Positions 8,080-16,268 of a stretch of 64,000 bases of DNA are shown piece by piece. Made by a program: the position numbers and the translations under genes. Source of the stretch: Acidimicrobiaceae bacterium (GTDB lineage Bacteria; Actinomycetota; Acidimicrobiia; Acidimicrobiales; Ilumatobacteraceae); the NCBI GenBank assembly GCA_016722025.1, contig JADKGZ010000010.1, forward strand, positions 73,167 to 137,166. The letters run 5' to 3'. Below the pieces are notes generated by a model. That model made no database searches. It saw only the letters and a program-made list of their open reading frames with translations, and was not told where the DNA came from. Each line of letters starts with the position of its first letter. Position 1 is the stretch's first letter.

Positions 8080-9534
8080 GTGAAACTGCCCCGCAAGAAG
8101 CAATCACCGCTGGTCCGGGCGCTCGCGCCGCTACGCGACTTCCTGCACACCGAGGCCGCCGGTGGCGCGCTGCTGGTGGCGGCGGCGATCACCGCGCTGG
8201 TGTGGGCCAACTCGCCGTGGTCCGCGTCGTACGACAACCTGTGGAGCAGCACCGCCACCGTCGAGATCGCCGGGCACGGCTTGTCACTCGATCTGCGCCA
8301 TTGGGTGAACGACGGGCTGATGGCCATCTTCTTCCTGATCGTCGGCCTCGAGATCAAGCGCGAGGTCACCAACGGTCATCTCGCCGGTCGCCGGGCGGCG
8401 GCCCTGCCGGTGGCCGCAGCCGTGGGTGGCATGGTGGTACCTGCGCTGCTGTACCTGGCCATCGCCGGCGGCACCGAGGCCAGGGGCTGGGGCGTGCCGA
8501 TGGCCACCGACATCGCCTTGGCCGTGGGAGTGCTCGCGTTGGCCGGCAGCGGCGTGCCCGCCACGCTGCGCGCCTTCCTGCTGGGCCTCGCCGTGGTCGA
8601 CGACATCGGCGCCATCGTGGTGATCGCGGTCTTCTACTCCGAGGGCGTCTCGTTCGCCTGGCTGATGGTTGCCGCCGCGTCGTTGGCGCTCATCTTGGCG
8701 GTGCGCCACTGGGGCGTCTCGCAGACATCGGTGTACGTGGTGCTGGGTGTCACGATGTGGTTCGCCCTGCACGAGGCAGGGGTGCACCCCACGCTCGCCG
8801 GCGTGGTCTGTGGCCTCCTCACCCCGGTGGTGCCCCGCCAGACCACCGACCTTGTCGACGCCGAGGAGCTGGCCGACCTGACCGACATCGAGCATGCTCG
8901 GGCCACGATGGAGATCGCTCGCAACAGCGTCAGCACCGTCGAGTGGCTGGAGCACCTGCTGCACCCGTGGACCAGCTACCTCATCGTGCCGGTCTTCGCG
9001 CTCGCCAACTCCGGAATCGAAGTCAGCACCGACAGCCTGCGCAGTGCGTTCGAGTCACCGATCATGTGGGGTGTGCTCGTCGGTCTGCTGGTGGGCAAGC
9101 CGCTGGGCGTGATGCTGGCCGTGAAGCTCGCCACCCGCACCGACATCGCCGACCGGCCCGAGGGCACCACCACCCGCCAGCAGTTGGGTGCCGGTCACGC
9201 GGCCGGCATCGGCTTCACGGTCGCGATCTTCATCGCCGAGCTGGCGTTCACCGACGAGACCCAGCAGGCCGATGCGAAGATGGCCATCCTCGTCGCCTCG
9301 TTGGCCAGTGGGCTGTTGGCCTTCTTCGTGCTCCGCTCACGACGAGCGCCCCTCGACATGTCGCGCGAGGTGCCAACACCGGCCCCGGCTGAAGGACCCG
9401 GCCGGCTCACTTGCGCGTGTGACCGACGAAGCTCTCGTACACGTTCAGCAGCGCCTGCTGCTGCTCTTGCGTCAGCACCGGGTCGGCGGCGATGGCCTCG
9501 CGCACACCGCGGGCCGATGCATCGGGGCTCATGA
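8080..9534 (+). CDS. nhaA: Na+/H+ antiporter NhaA
   Basis: Electrogenic sodium/proton antiporter of the inner membrane. The 484-residue protein has the NhaA hallmark segments FLIVGLEIKREVTNG, MATDIALAVGVLALAG with the conserved Asp, and AVVDDIGAIVVIAVFY with the Asp-Asp pair that binds Na+/H+. The GTG at 8080 gives a basic cytoplasmic start (VKLPRKKQSP). The last 43 codons extend past the final membrane helix and run antisense over the 3' end of the convergent XRE gene (9407-9534); this tail is low-complexity and poorly supported as functional protein. Confidence 0.93.
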   Translation: MKLPRKKQSPLVRALAPLRDFLHTEAAGGALLVAAAITALVWANSPWSASYDNLWSSTATVEIAGHGLSLDLRHWVNDGLMAIFFLIVGLEIKREVTNGHLAGRRAAALPVAAAVGGMVVPALLYLAIAGGTEARGWGVPMATDIALAVGVLALAGSGVPATLRAFLLGLAVVDDIGAIVVIAVFYSEGVSFAWLMVAAASLALILAVRHWGVSQTSVYVVLGVTMWFALHEAGVHPTLAGVVCGLLTPVVPRQTTDLVDAEELADLTDIEHARATMEIARNSVSTVEWLEHLLHPWTSYLIVPVFALANSGIEVSTDSLRSAFESPIMWGVLVGLLVGKPLGVMLAVKLATRTDIADRPEGTTTRQQLGAGHAAGIGFTVAIFIAELAFTDETQQADAKMAILVASLASGLLAFFVLRSRRAPLDMSREVPTPAPAEGPGRLTCACDRRSSRTRSAAPAAALASAPGRRRWPRAHRGPMHRGS

Positions 9535-9769
9535 AGCCGGCCCGCTCGTACAGCGTCTCGGCGCTGATCTGCAGCGCCTTGGCGATCTGCTGCAGGATCT
9601 CGGCCGACGGCTTGCGCAGGCCACGCTCGATCTGCGACAGGTACGGATTGCTGATCTCGGCCACCTCGGCCAGCCGGCGCACGCTCATGCGCGCCACCTC
9701 GCGCTGGCTGCGAATGAAGTCGCCGACATCGGCAAGCCGCTTGTCGAGCTCCTCGCGCACGTCGGGCAT
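9407..9769 (-). CDS. XRE-family helix-turn-helix regulator
   Basis: A 120-residue DNA-binding protein. Residues about 18-75 form an HTH_3 domain: FIRSQREVARMSVRRLAEVAEISNPYLSQIERGLRKPSAEILQQIAKAL, with NPYLSQIERG as recognition helix and turn. A C-terminal helix (LTQEQQQALLNVYESF) could mediate dimerisation. The ATG at 9769 is 13 nt downstream of the RsiG-like gene stop, so the two are likely co-transcribed. Targets are not evident. Confidence 0.88.
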   Translation of the reverse strand: MPDVREELDKRLADVGDFIRSQREVARMSVRRLAEVAEISNPYLSQIERGLRKPSAEILQQIAKALQISAETLYERAGFMSPDASARGVREAIAADPVLTQEQQQALLNVYESFVGHTRK

Positions 9770-9782
9770 GGTGGTGGGCTGC

Positions 9783-10292
9783 TCAGTCGTCGGCGAGCAA
9801 GCCGTCGACGTCGGCCTCGCCATCGCGGTAGCGGCGCACCAGCTCGGCGCTGAGCGCATCGATGCGCACGAACAGCTCCTTGCGCTCGTGTGAGCGCAAC
9901 TGCTCGAACTCGTGCAAGCGGGCGACGTACGCAGCGAGCTCCTCGGGGTTCATCGAGGGCAGGTCGGTGCTGCCGGCTTCGTCGCAGAGCTCCTCCAACG
10001 CCAGCGCCATGTGATGGTCGCTGAAGTCGTCGGCCGGGCGCGGGGGCCGCGCCGGGCCACCGATGAGGTGGGTGCCGAGGATCGCCGGCAACTCGCCGGT
10101 GATGTTCTTCTCGTCGCCGGCAGCGCGGTGGTGCATCTCGGCGCGCACCAGATCGAGCCGTGCTTGCGCCAACCTGCGCACGTAGCTGATGGCGTCGTCC
10201 TCGTGCTGCAGTTGCGAACGCAGCGCGCGCAGCTGGGCCAGCGGCAGCGTGCTGGGCTCGAGCTCGCCGGCATCGGGCATTGGCGTACTCAT
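9783..10292 (-). CDS. RsiG-like c-di-GMP-binding anti-sigma factor homologue
   Basis: RsiG of Streptomyces binds c-di-GMP through two copies of E(X)3S(X)2R(X)3Q(X)3D on an antiparallel coiled coil and sequesters the sigma factor WhiG. This 169-residue protein has two helical segments with matching spacing: D32-S36-R39-Q43-D47 and E130-S134-R137-F141-D145. So the first copy differs only by Asp for Glu and the second only by Phe for Gln. The linker (55-115) is Pro/Gly-rich. The ATG at 10292 overlaps the MoaD-like stop (ATGA). No WhiG-type sigma gene is in the window, so the partner is unknown. The motif match is direct; the function is inferred. Confidence 0.72.
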   Translation of the reverse strand: MSTPMPDAGELEPSTLPLAQLRALRSQLQHEDDAISYVRRLAQARLDLVRAEMHHRAAGDEKNITGELPAILGTHLIGGPARPPRPADDFSDHHMALALEELCDEAGSTDLPSMNPEELAAYVARLHEFEQLRSHERKELFVRIDALSAELVRRYRDGEADVDGLLADD

Positions 10293-10531
10293 GTGCAACC
10301 TCCACTCACGGGCGGCAGCACCGCCACTTCGTCTGCGGCGCCCACTGCGGTGTGCGGCTCGGCGGGATCGCCGTTGACCCACACACGGCAACTGGCGAGC
10401 ACCGCCTGGAACCCTTCGCCATAGGAGGCGACCGCTGCAGACAGCACGTCGCTCACCGTGGCACCATCGAACTGCGCCTTGCCCGTGCCCGCAGATTCGC
10501 GGGCCGCAGCGAAGAGACGAAGCGTGGCCAT
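10289..10531 (-). CDS. MoaD/ThiS-family sulfur-carrier-like protein
   Basis: An 80-residue ubiquitin-fold protein: MATLRLFAAARESAGTGK at the N-terminus, a VWVNGDPAEPHTAV core and the C-terminal DEVAVLPPVSGG typical of MoaD. In working carriers Gly-Gly is terminal and becomes the thiocarboxylate. Here two further residues (Cys-Thr) follow, created by the ATGA overlap with the next gene. Either the tail is processed or the protein is not a classical carrier. Start ATG is 18 bp from the divergent phosphatase start. No molybdopterin or thiamine genes lie nearby. Confidence 0.75.
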   Translation of the reverse strand: MATLRLFAAARESAGTGKAQFDGATVSDVLSAAVASYGEGFQAVLASCRVWVNGDPAEPHTAVGAADEVAVLPPVSGGCT

Positions 10532-10549
10532 GTGCGCATGGTAGTGGCC

Positions 10550-11218
10550 ATGATCCGTACGGTGACGGCTACCCTCCAGCAAGTGCCGCCAGCAGCCGAC
10601 CCGACCCACGCCTCGCCGGCCGCGAACGCCGTCACCCGCCTGCTCACGTTGCGCCACGGGGAGAGCGAGTGGAACGCGATCGGCCGCTGGCAGGGGCAGG
10701 AGGATCCGCCGCTCACCGACGCAGGCATGCTGCAGGCGGTCGCCGCCGCCGAGTTGTTGGGCACCTTCGATGCCGTGTGGGCCAGCACGCTCCAGCGGGC
10801 GGCGTACACCGCGGCCATCATCGCCGAGGCCCTGGGCATCGGCCCGGTGCAAACAGATCCGTTGCTGATGGAGAACGCGTTCGGGCCCTGGCAGGGCCTC
10901 ACCATCCACGAGATCGAGCAGGGCTGGCCCGGCTACCTTGCCGAACACCGCCGGCCCGAGGGCGCCGAGCAGCCCGAGGAGGTCACCGCTCGCGGCCTTG
11001 CCGCGCTGCGCCGCATCGCCGGCCAGCACCCCGGCGGTGAAGTGCTGGTCGTGACCCACGGTGGGCTGATGCGAACTCTGCGGCGAGCGTTGGGCGGCGA
11101 CGAGATGCGCTTCACCAACCTCGCCGGCTGCTGGTTCGACGTGCACCCCGACGGTCGAGTGGAGGCCGGCGAGGCCGTGCACCTGATCGACCCTCAGGCC
11201 TTCGGCGACACCCTGTAA
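10550..11218 (+). CDS. Histidine phosphatase family protein
   Basis: Phosphoglycerate-mutase-like phosphatase (222 aa). The phosphohistidine motif LLTLRHGESEWN is at about 31-42; further active-site elements are the Arg in WASTLQRAAYTA, the Glu in LLMENAFGPWQGL and the second His in VVTHGGLMRTL. Substrate cannot be assigned from sequence. ATG at 10550 is chosen; in-frame alternatives lie just upstream at 10538-10545. It shares an 18-bp divergent gap with the MoaD-like gene and is followed after 6 nt by the metallopeptidase gene, suggesting an operon. Confidence 0.88.
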   Translation: MIRTVTATLQQVPPAADPTHASPAANAVTRLLTLRHGESEWNAIGRWQGQEDPPLTDAGMLQAVAAAELLGTFDAVWASTLQRAAYTAAIIAEALGIGPVQTDPLLMENAFGPWQGLTIHEIEQGWPGYLAEHRRPEGAEQPEEVTARGLAALRRIAGQHPGGEVLVVTHGGLMRTLRRALGGDEMRFTNLAGCWFDVHPDGRVEAGEAVHLIDPQAFGDTL

Positions 11219-11224
11219 CGAACC

Positions 11225-11806
11225 GTGACCGACGCCTTGCACCTGCCCGGCCTGGGCCCAGAGCCGGAACCTGAACCCCTCGACGGCACGGGGCGCAGCA
11301 GCACCACCTTTGCCGTCGAAGTGGTGCGATCCGCCCGGCGCAAGCGCACCGTGGGTGCGCAACTGCACGCCGGCGTGCTGAAGGTGACCGTGCCCACGTG
11401 GATGAGCAGCGCCGAGACGGAGATGTGGACCGAGAAGATGGCGGCCAGCTTCCGCCGCAAGATGTCGGCCGAACGCATCGACCTCGCCGCTCGCGCCACC
11501 ACGCTTGCTCGGCGCTACCAGCTGGCACGCGCTCGCGACATCCGCTGGGCCGACGACATGGTGAGTCGCTGGGGTTCGTGCACGACCACCACCGGTCACA
11601 TCCGCATCTCCACACGGCTCGCCGCGTTTCCCGACTGGGTCATCGACTACGTGATCGTGCACGAGCTGGCTCATCTGGAAGTTGCCGGGCACGGGCCCGA
11701 CTTCTGGCAGCTGGCGAACCGCTACCCGAAGGCCGAGCGGGCCATCGGCTACCTGATCGCCAAAGCGGGCGAGGACGACACGGGCACCGACAGCTCCGGG
11801 ATGTGA
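11225..11806 (+). CDS. YgjP/DUF45-family zinc metallopeptidase
   Basis: A 193-residue protein of the M48-like DUF45 (YgjP) group. The zinc motif is VIVHELAHLEVAGHGPDFW: His-Glu-x-x-His plus a third ligand in GHGPDFW. The upstream segment MVSRWGSCTTTTGHIRISTRLAAFP is the signature of the family. The product is presumably cytoplasmic, without signal peptide. Start GTG at 11225 is 6 nt after the phosphatase stop, consistent with coupling. Its substrate is unknown. Confidence 0.9.
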   Translation: MTDALHLPGLGPEPEPEPLDGTGRSSTTFAVEVVRSARRKRTVGAQLHAGVLKVTVPTWMSSAETEMWTEKMAASFRRKMSAERIDLAARATTLARRYQLARARDIRWADDMVSRWGSCTTTTGHIRISTRLAAFPDWVIDYVIVHELAHLEVAGHGPDFWQLANRYPKAERAIGYLIAKAGEDDTGTDSSGM

Positions 11807-11820
11807 GACCGACACGCTGC

Positions 11821-14790
11821 TCAGCGCGCCCTGGCAGCCCGCGGCCGAGCAAGCCCGAGCAGGATGCTGGCCGCCAACAACCCGGCCAGCGCGAGCACGA
11901 TGAACGACAGCGTCGAACGGTTGCTGCCGCTCGCCGCGATCTGCGACGTCTCCGGCGCAGGGAGCACCCGCTCGACCGGCTCCGCCGAGGAGGAACTCTG
12001 CGTGTCGGCCACGGCTGCTGCGCTCTCGGCGATGCCGACATCGATGCCACGTGCAAGCTGGCCCGGGAGCAGTGTCACCACATCGGTCCGGCCGGTGATG
12101 GGGTCGGCATCGCTGTCGACAGCGGGATCCGCGCCGTGCATCGCAGTCGTGAACACGAACCCGCTCGGCAGGTTGGCGGCTCTCACGCGATACCTCCCCG
12201 CGGGCACATCCTCGAACTGGAACTCGCCGGAGTCGGCACTGACGACGCTGCTCAGGTTGCGGCCCTTCGCATCCAGCAGGGTCAACATCACGCCACCGAC
12301 ACCGGGCTCGCGATCGCCCTGCACGCCATCGCCGTCCAGGTCGTGCCACACGACGTCGCCGATCGAGCCCGGCAGCAGATCGCTGCCCTCGGTGGCAGCT
12401 GCCACCTGCAGCACGATCGGGCGGTTGCTGGTGGAGGGCCCGCTGACGTCCATCGCCTGCATCACCGAGTCGTCGGCGACATCCTCGAACGAGTCCGGCG
12501 GTGCCACCGATGCCCAGCACGCTGCGCCCACCAGGTCGATCTGGTAGTTGCCGTCTGCGTCGGTGACCACCGCGACAGGCGCGCTGTAGATGTCGTCAGA
12601 AGTTCCCCACGCACCGTCCGCACCCGCCTCCAGGGAGCACACGCCCACCACCACCGCACCGGGTACCGGCACCGGCGCATCTGCTGCGCCAGTGGCGGGT
12701 TCGGTGATCGGCGTCGTCTCGGTTGGTGGCTCCGTCGACGTGACCACGGTGTCGGCGACGGTTGCAGGCACCGTGTCGCCCACCGTGTCGACTCTCGCCG
12801 GTTGCCCATCGACTGCGATCACCACACCGCTGAGACGATGCTCCAGCGAGGGCGAGGCGTCGGCCGTGGTCGGTACCGAACTGGCCACCGCCCCGACGAG
12901 GGCGAGCAACGACACCAGGCGCACAGCCACCTTGCCGGTGGCTCGCTCGCTCTCGGGCTCGTCGACGTAGACCATGTGAGTGCTGTCGGCGGTGACGCTC
13001 GACGGCACCGTTCCCAGGCGAGCCCACGTCGGCTCGATGGTGCAGTACTCGGCGAGCGCGTCGGCGGTTGCGTCGCTGGTGTCGCCGAACTCGACGCCGA
13101 TGCGGTAGTCGCCATCGGCGAGCGGCGACACGTTGCGAACGATGCACGCCACGCGCACGGTCGTCACACCCGTGCGTGTGGGGATCGCCGAATCGAGCAG
13201 CAAGCGCTCGCTCAGCTCCACGCCGGTCTGGCTGATGAGCCCAGCACCGAGCGGGGTGAGATCGACGATGCTGACCGCACGCTCGCCGAGCGTGGCCGCC
13301 AGTGACGAGACCACGCGGACCGATCGGCGCAGCTGACGACGGCGGGCGAGCACGCGCAGCAGATCCAGCGACAACGCCAGCGCCCACAACGTGACGATCA
13401 GCAACGCCATCAGCGCCCACTGCGGCATGGCGCCCAGCGTGTGAGTGAAACGGTCACTCACGCCGCGCAGCACCAGCGTGGCACTCAACCCGACCACCGC
13501 GATCACGAGCCCGGCGCCGTATTGCGGCGCCGGCAGCGCCACGATGGGTGCGCGGCCGACCGGATGAGCGGCAACTGTCGAGCGCAGGCTCTGGCAGGCC
13601 GCACCCATCGAGTGCAGCGACCAGCGGGCGCGATCGCCCGGGCGCAGCGACCAGCCGCTGAGCAGTGCCAGCCCCAGCGAGGTGTACACGAACGCGGGCA
13701 GCCAGGCGACCACAAGGGCCAGCGCGCTTGCGTGGAACGGTACGGAGCCGGCGAGGAGAGCGCCGCCGAGCAGCGTCAGGAAGACGACTCGGCGCAACCC
13801 CGAGAGCGGCCGCACCGACCACGCGAGCAGCGACAGGCGCTGGCCGGCCGAGAACGAGCCAGAGCGCAGCACCCCACGCGGCCCGAACACCATCCGGCGA
13901 GCGGCGCGCGCTCGCTGCACACGATCCTGAGACACCGCCTGCTCTGCATCGACGCCGCGGTGGGCCACCACTGCCACCCCACCGGGGGCGACGATCTTCC
14001 ACCCGGAGGCCATCAGGTCGGCACTCATCTGCCACAACGTCTCCAACCCCACGTCGTTGCCGACCATTGGCTCGCGCGCGGCATCGGTGCGCACGAGGGA
14101 ACCGCTGCCCAGCCACACCGCGTGCCCCCGGCGACCCAACGCGGGATTCAGCGACGACCGCTCGAAGACAAGTTCGTGACGTCCGTTCGGGCCATGTTCG
14201 GCCGAGTCCTCGGCCAACGACACGCCCAGGCCCTGCACCACTGCCACTTGCGGGTCGTCGAAGCCGACCACCAGGCGATCGACGATGTCGCCGGTGGGCA
14301 CGTCGCCTGCCTCGAGCAGCACGAACTGCGGTGTACGCACCGTCGCCAGCATCACTCGCACGCCGTTGCGGTCCGCCGGGTCGCTGGCCGCGTACACGGC
14401 GTGGAAGTGGTTGGCAAGCGCCGCCATCTCCGGCCGCGCCGACAGATCCACCAGTACCACCTGAGCCACGTGCTGCACCGCGCGCAAGGCCAACAAGGTG
14501 GCGCGCACCTCGTGATCGGGCTGCTGATCCACCAACACCACCGCATCCAGCAGTGCCGGGGCACCGGTTGCATCGTTGCCGGCCCGGTAGGTGGCGGGCA
14601 CCGGCCACAGCGCCCACGTCAACGCAGCGGCGCCCAGGAACCCCACGACCTCGACCGCCAGCACGGGCAACGACAGCCACAGGTCCGTGTCGTGCAGCGA
14701 GAAGCCGACACGCCACACCAGGTAGGCGCATGTCGCGACGAGCCCAACTGCCGCCAGCGCTCGAGCTGCGAGATGCTCAGTCCGCCTCAT
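11821..14790 (-). CDS. Membrane fusion protein: degenerate GT2 (BcsA-like) + PilZ + SdrD_B-like domains
   Basis: A single uninterrupted 989-codon frame. Residues 1-62 carry two membrane helices like the start of cellulose synthase. Residues 80-300 resemble a GT2 domain, but the catalytic motifs are worn (VDLSARP, LEAGD, QDRVQRARAARR in place of DxD and QxxRW). Several more helices run to 475. A PilZ domain follows, with RRRQLRRS (483-490), DLTPLG (510-515) and YRIGVEF (562-568), the expected c-di-GMP contacts. Helix 620-645 resembles a signal peptide. Residues 700-920 hold SdrD_B-like repeats (SIGDVVWHDLDGDGVQGD at 809-826), then a C-terminal helix with a basic tail. Likely a c-di-GMP-responsive surface protein, possibly a pseudo-glycosyltransferase. 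Confidence 0.8.
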   Translation of the reverse strand: MRRTEHLAARALAAVGLVATCAYLVWRVGFSLHDTDLWLSLPVLAVEVVGFLGAAALTWALWPVPATYRAGNDATGAPALLDAVVLVDQQPDHEVRATLLALRAVQHVAQVVLVDLSARPEMAALANHFHAVYAASDPADRNGVRVMLATVRTPQFVLLEAGDVPTGDIVDRLVVGFDDPQVAVVQGLGVSLAEDSAEHGPNGRHELVFERSSLNPALGRRGHAVWLGSGSLVRTDAAREPMVGNDVGLETLWQMSADLMASGWKIVAPGGVAVVAHRGVDAEQAVSQDRVQRARAARRMVFGPRGVLRSGSFSAGQRLSLLAWSVRPLSGLRRVVFLTLLGGALLAGSVPFHASALALVVAWLPAFVYTSLGLALLSGWSLRPGDRARWSLHSMGAACQSLRSTVAAHPVGRAPIVALPAPQYGAGLVIAVVGLSATLVLRGVSDRFTHTLGAMPQWALMALLIVTLWALALSLDLLRVLARRRQLRRSVRVVSSLAATLGERAVSIVDLTPLGAGLISQTGVELSERLLLDSAIPTRTGVTTVRVACIVRNVSPLADGDYRIGVEFGDTSDATADALAEYCTIEPTWARLGTVPSSVTADSTHMVYVDEPESERATGKVAVRLVSLLALVGAVASSVPTTADASPSLEHRLSGVVIAVDGQPARVDTVGDTVPATVADTVVTSTEPPTETTPITEPATGAADAPVPVPGAVVVGVCSLEAGADGAWGTSDDIYSAPVAVVTDADGNYQIDLVGAACWASVAPPDSFEDVADDSVMQAMDVSGPSTSNRPIVLQVAAATEGSDLLPGSIGDVVWHDLDGDGVQGDREPGVGGVMLTLLDAKGRNLSSVVSADSGEFQFEDVPAGRYRVRAANLPSGFVFTTAMHGADPAVDSDADPITGRTDVVTLLPGQLARGIDVGIAESAAAVADTQSSSSAEPVERVLPAPETSQIAASGSNRSTLSFIVLALAGLLAASILLGLARPRAARAR

Positions 14791-14978
14791 TCTTCTTGGC
14801 CTTTCCTTCCGCCGATGTCTGCGCGGCCACGACCACTTCTCGGACGCGGACCAAGAGGGCTATCGGCACGCTGCGTCACAAAGATGAGCCATCCTTGCGA
14901 ATCGGGCAGCCAGCGAATCGGGGTGGTGAGGTGCCTGGCGAGGCGGGTCGGCGTGTTGTCCTGTAGCCTCCACTCCTC
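14791..14978. promoter_or_regulatory. Divergent promoter region, GT2-PilZ fusion / FKBP
   Basis: 188 bp without a gene. On the plus strand TAGCCT ends about 10 nt before the FKBP GTG, a typical -10 for a leaderless actinobacterial transcript. On the minus strand GGAAAGG precedes the fusion-gene ATG as a ribosome-binding site. Confidence 0.4.
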
Positions 14979-15560
14979 GTGGGTACCGCCAAACGTGAAC
15001 GTCAGAAGGCCAACCGCCAGCTTCGACTGGAGGAGCTCGCCAAGCAGGCGCGTAAGGAGAAGTCCAAGCGCTTCGGCTTCCGCATCGCGCTCGGCATCGC
15101 TGCGGTGGTCGCCCTTGTGGGTGCCATCTACCTGTTGGGCGGCGGCGACGACGACAAGTCGGTCTCGGCCGCCACCACCACCACCATCGCCTCGACAACC
15201 CCCACCGGCAGCGTGCCGCCCAAGCCGGTCGTCTCCATCCCGGCCGAGCTGCCGACGGAGCTGAAGGTCACCACCCTCACCGAGGGCACCGGCGTCGCCG
15301 CACAGGTGGGCGACACCATCGAGGCACACTACGTGGGCGTGTCGTCGGCCGACGGCGTCGAGTTCGACAGCAGCTACGACCGCGGCTCACCGATCTCGGT
15401 CACGCTGGGCGCCGGCAGCGTCATCCAGGGCTGGGAAGAAGGCCTCGTCGGCGTCAAGGCGGGCGGCCAGTACCAGCTCGACATCCCGTCGGAGATGGCC
15501 TACGGCGACGGCCCTCTCACGTTCGTCGTCGACATCATGTCGGTCACTCCTGCCACCTGA
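14979..15560 (+). CDS. FKBP-type peptidyl-prolyl isomerase, membrane-anchored
   Basis: Catalyses cis-trans isomerisation of prolyl bonds. The 193-residue protein has a charged cytoplasmic N-terminus (RERQKANRQLRLEELAKQ), one membrane helix (about 34-54), a Thr/Ser/Pro linker, and an FKBP domain from about 95: VGDTIEAHYVGV, EFDSSYDRGSPISVTLGAG, VIQGWEEGLVGVKAGG, DIPSEMAYG. The last segment is truncated relative to classical FKBP, but the core active-site residues are present. It should act outside the membrane in folding of exported proteins. Start GTG at 14979, probably leaderless. Confidence 0.92.
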   Translation: MGTAKRERQKANRQLRLEELAKQARKEKSKRFGFRIALGIAAVVALVGAIYLLGGGDDDKSVSAATTTTIASTTPTGSVPPKPVVSIPAELPTELKVTTLTEGTGVAAQVGDTIEAHYVGVSSADGVEFDSSYDRGSPISVTLGAGSVIQGWEEGLVGVKAGGQYQLDIPSEMAYGDGPLTFVVDIMSVTPAT

Positions 15561-15590
15561 GCCTGCTCGGCGCTGCCGGATATCAGCTGC

Positions 15591-16232
15591 TCACGGCAGC
15601 TCGCCGTGCACTTCCACCGTGCCCACCACCTGCCACCCGGCGGCGGTGTGCACCAGCGCATCACCCGTGCGCAGCACCGCGAACGTGGTGTTGGCCAGCT
15701 CGCGAGTGCGATGCAGCCGCTCGGGCGACCACGTCTCTGCTTCGGTGACCAGCGCCAAGTTGGGCACCAGGCCGAGGCCCAGCGTGAAGGCGCCGCCACG
15801 CGGGTCGACCATCGGGTCGCACATCGCCGCTGCACTGCCGCCGCTGGCCGCGACCAGGCCGCCGTTGGTGAGCACGTCGCGCAGCGCATCCCACAGTGGG
15901 GTGTCCTTCAACACCGAACGCAGGTGAATCGGCTGGTCACCCACGAAGTAGACAGCCTTCGCCCGGCGCACCACGTTGGCGGCGCTCTGCTCCATCGCCT
16001 CGCCACGGCGCATCACCATCAGCGCCTCCACCTCCACGCCCAGCCGTTCACCCCAGTTCATCGCGGCCGCCACCAGCCGCTCGGGCCGCTCGAAGGCGTC
16101 GGCCGTGGGCAGCACCAGCACCTGTTGGGCACCCGCCGCGGCCAGCAGCCGTCGGTCGAGGTCGTCGTTGGCGTCGAAGGGACCGCCGCCCTGCAGTGCG
16201 ATGGTGCCGTTCGGAGACATGGTGCCGCTCAT
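15591..16232 (-). CDS. Peptidase S51 / type 1 glutamine amidotransferase-like protein
   Basis: A 213-residue protein of the S51 (cyanophycinase / dipeptidase E) fold. It starts with GTIALQGGGPF; the nucleophile Ser sits in AASGGSAAAMCDP (usual GxSAGA); VYFVGDQPIHL upstream matches the family GGxQ segment. Specificity is not evident, and nearby genes do not point to cyanophycin. ATG at 16232 is used; a second Met four codons later is an alternative. It lies 36 nt downstream of the phosphatase gene on the same strand. Confidence 0.8.
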   Translation of the reverse strand: MSGTMSPNGTIALQGGGPFDANDDLDRRLLAAAGAQQVLVLPTADAFERPERLVAAAMNWGERLGVEVEALMVMRRGEAMEQSAANVVRRAKAVYFVGDQPIHLRSVLKDTPLWDALRDVLTNGGLVAASGGSAAAMCDPMVDPRGGAFTLGLGLVPNLALVTEAETWSPERLHRTRELANTTFAVLRTGDALVHTAAGWQVVGTVEVHGELP

Positions 16233-16268
16233 GCCGTCGAGCGTAGGCCGCAGCGCGACGGACGACGG

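Noticed and set aside
10289..12520. 743-codon minus-strand open frame
   Set aside because: Only the last 80 codons (MoaD-like) show protein character; the rest is antisense to the phosphatase and metallopeptidase genes.
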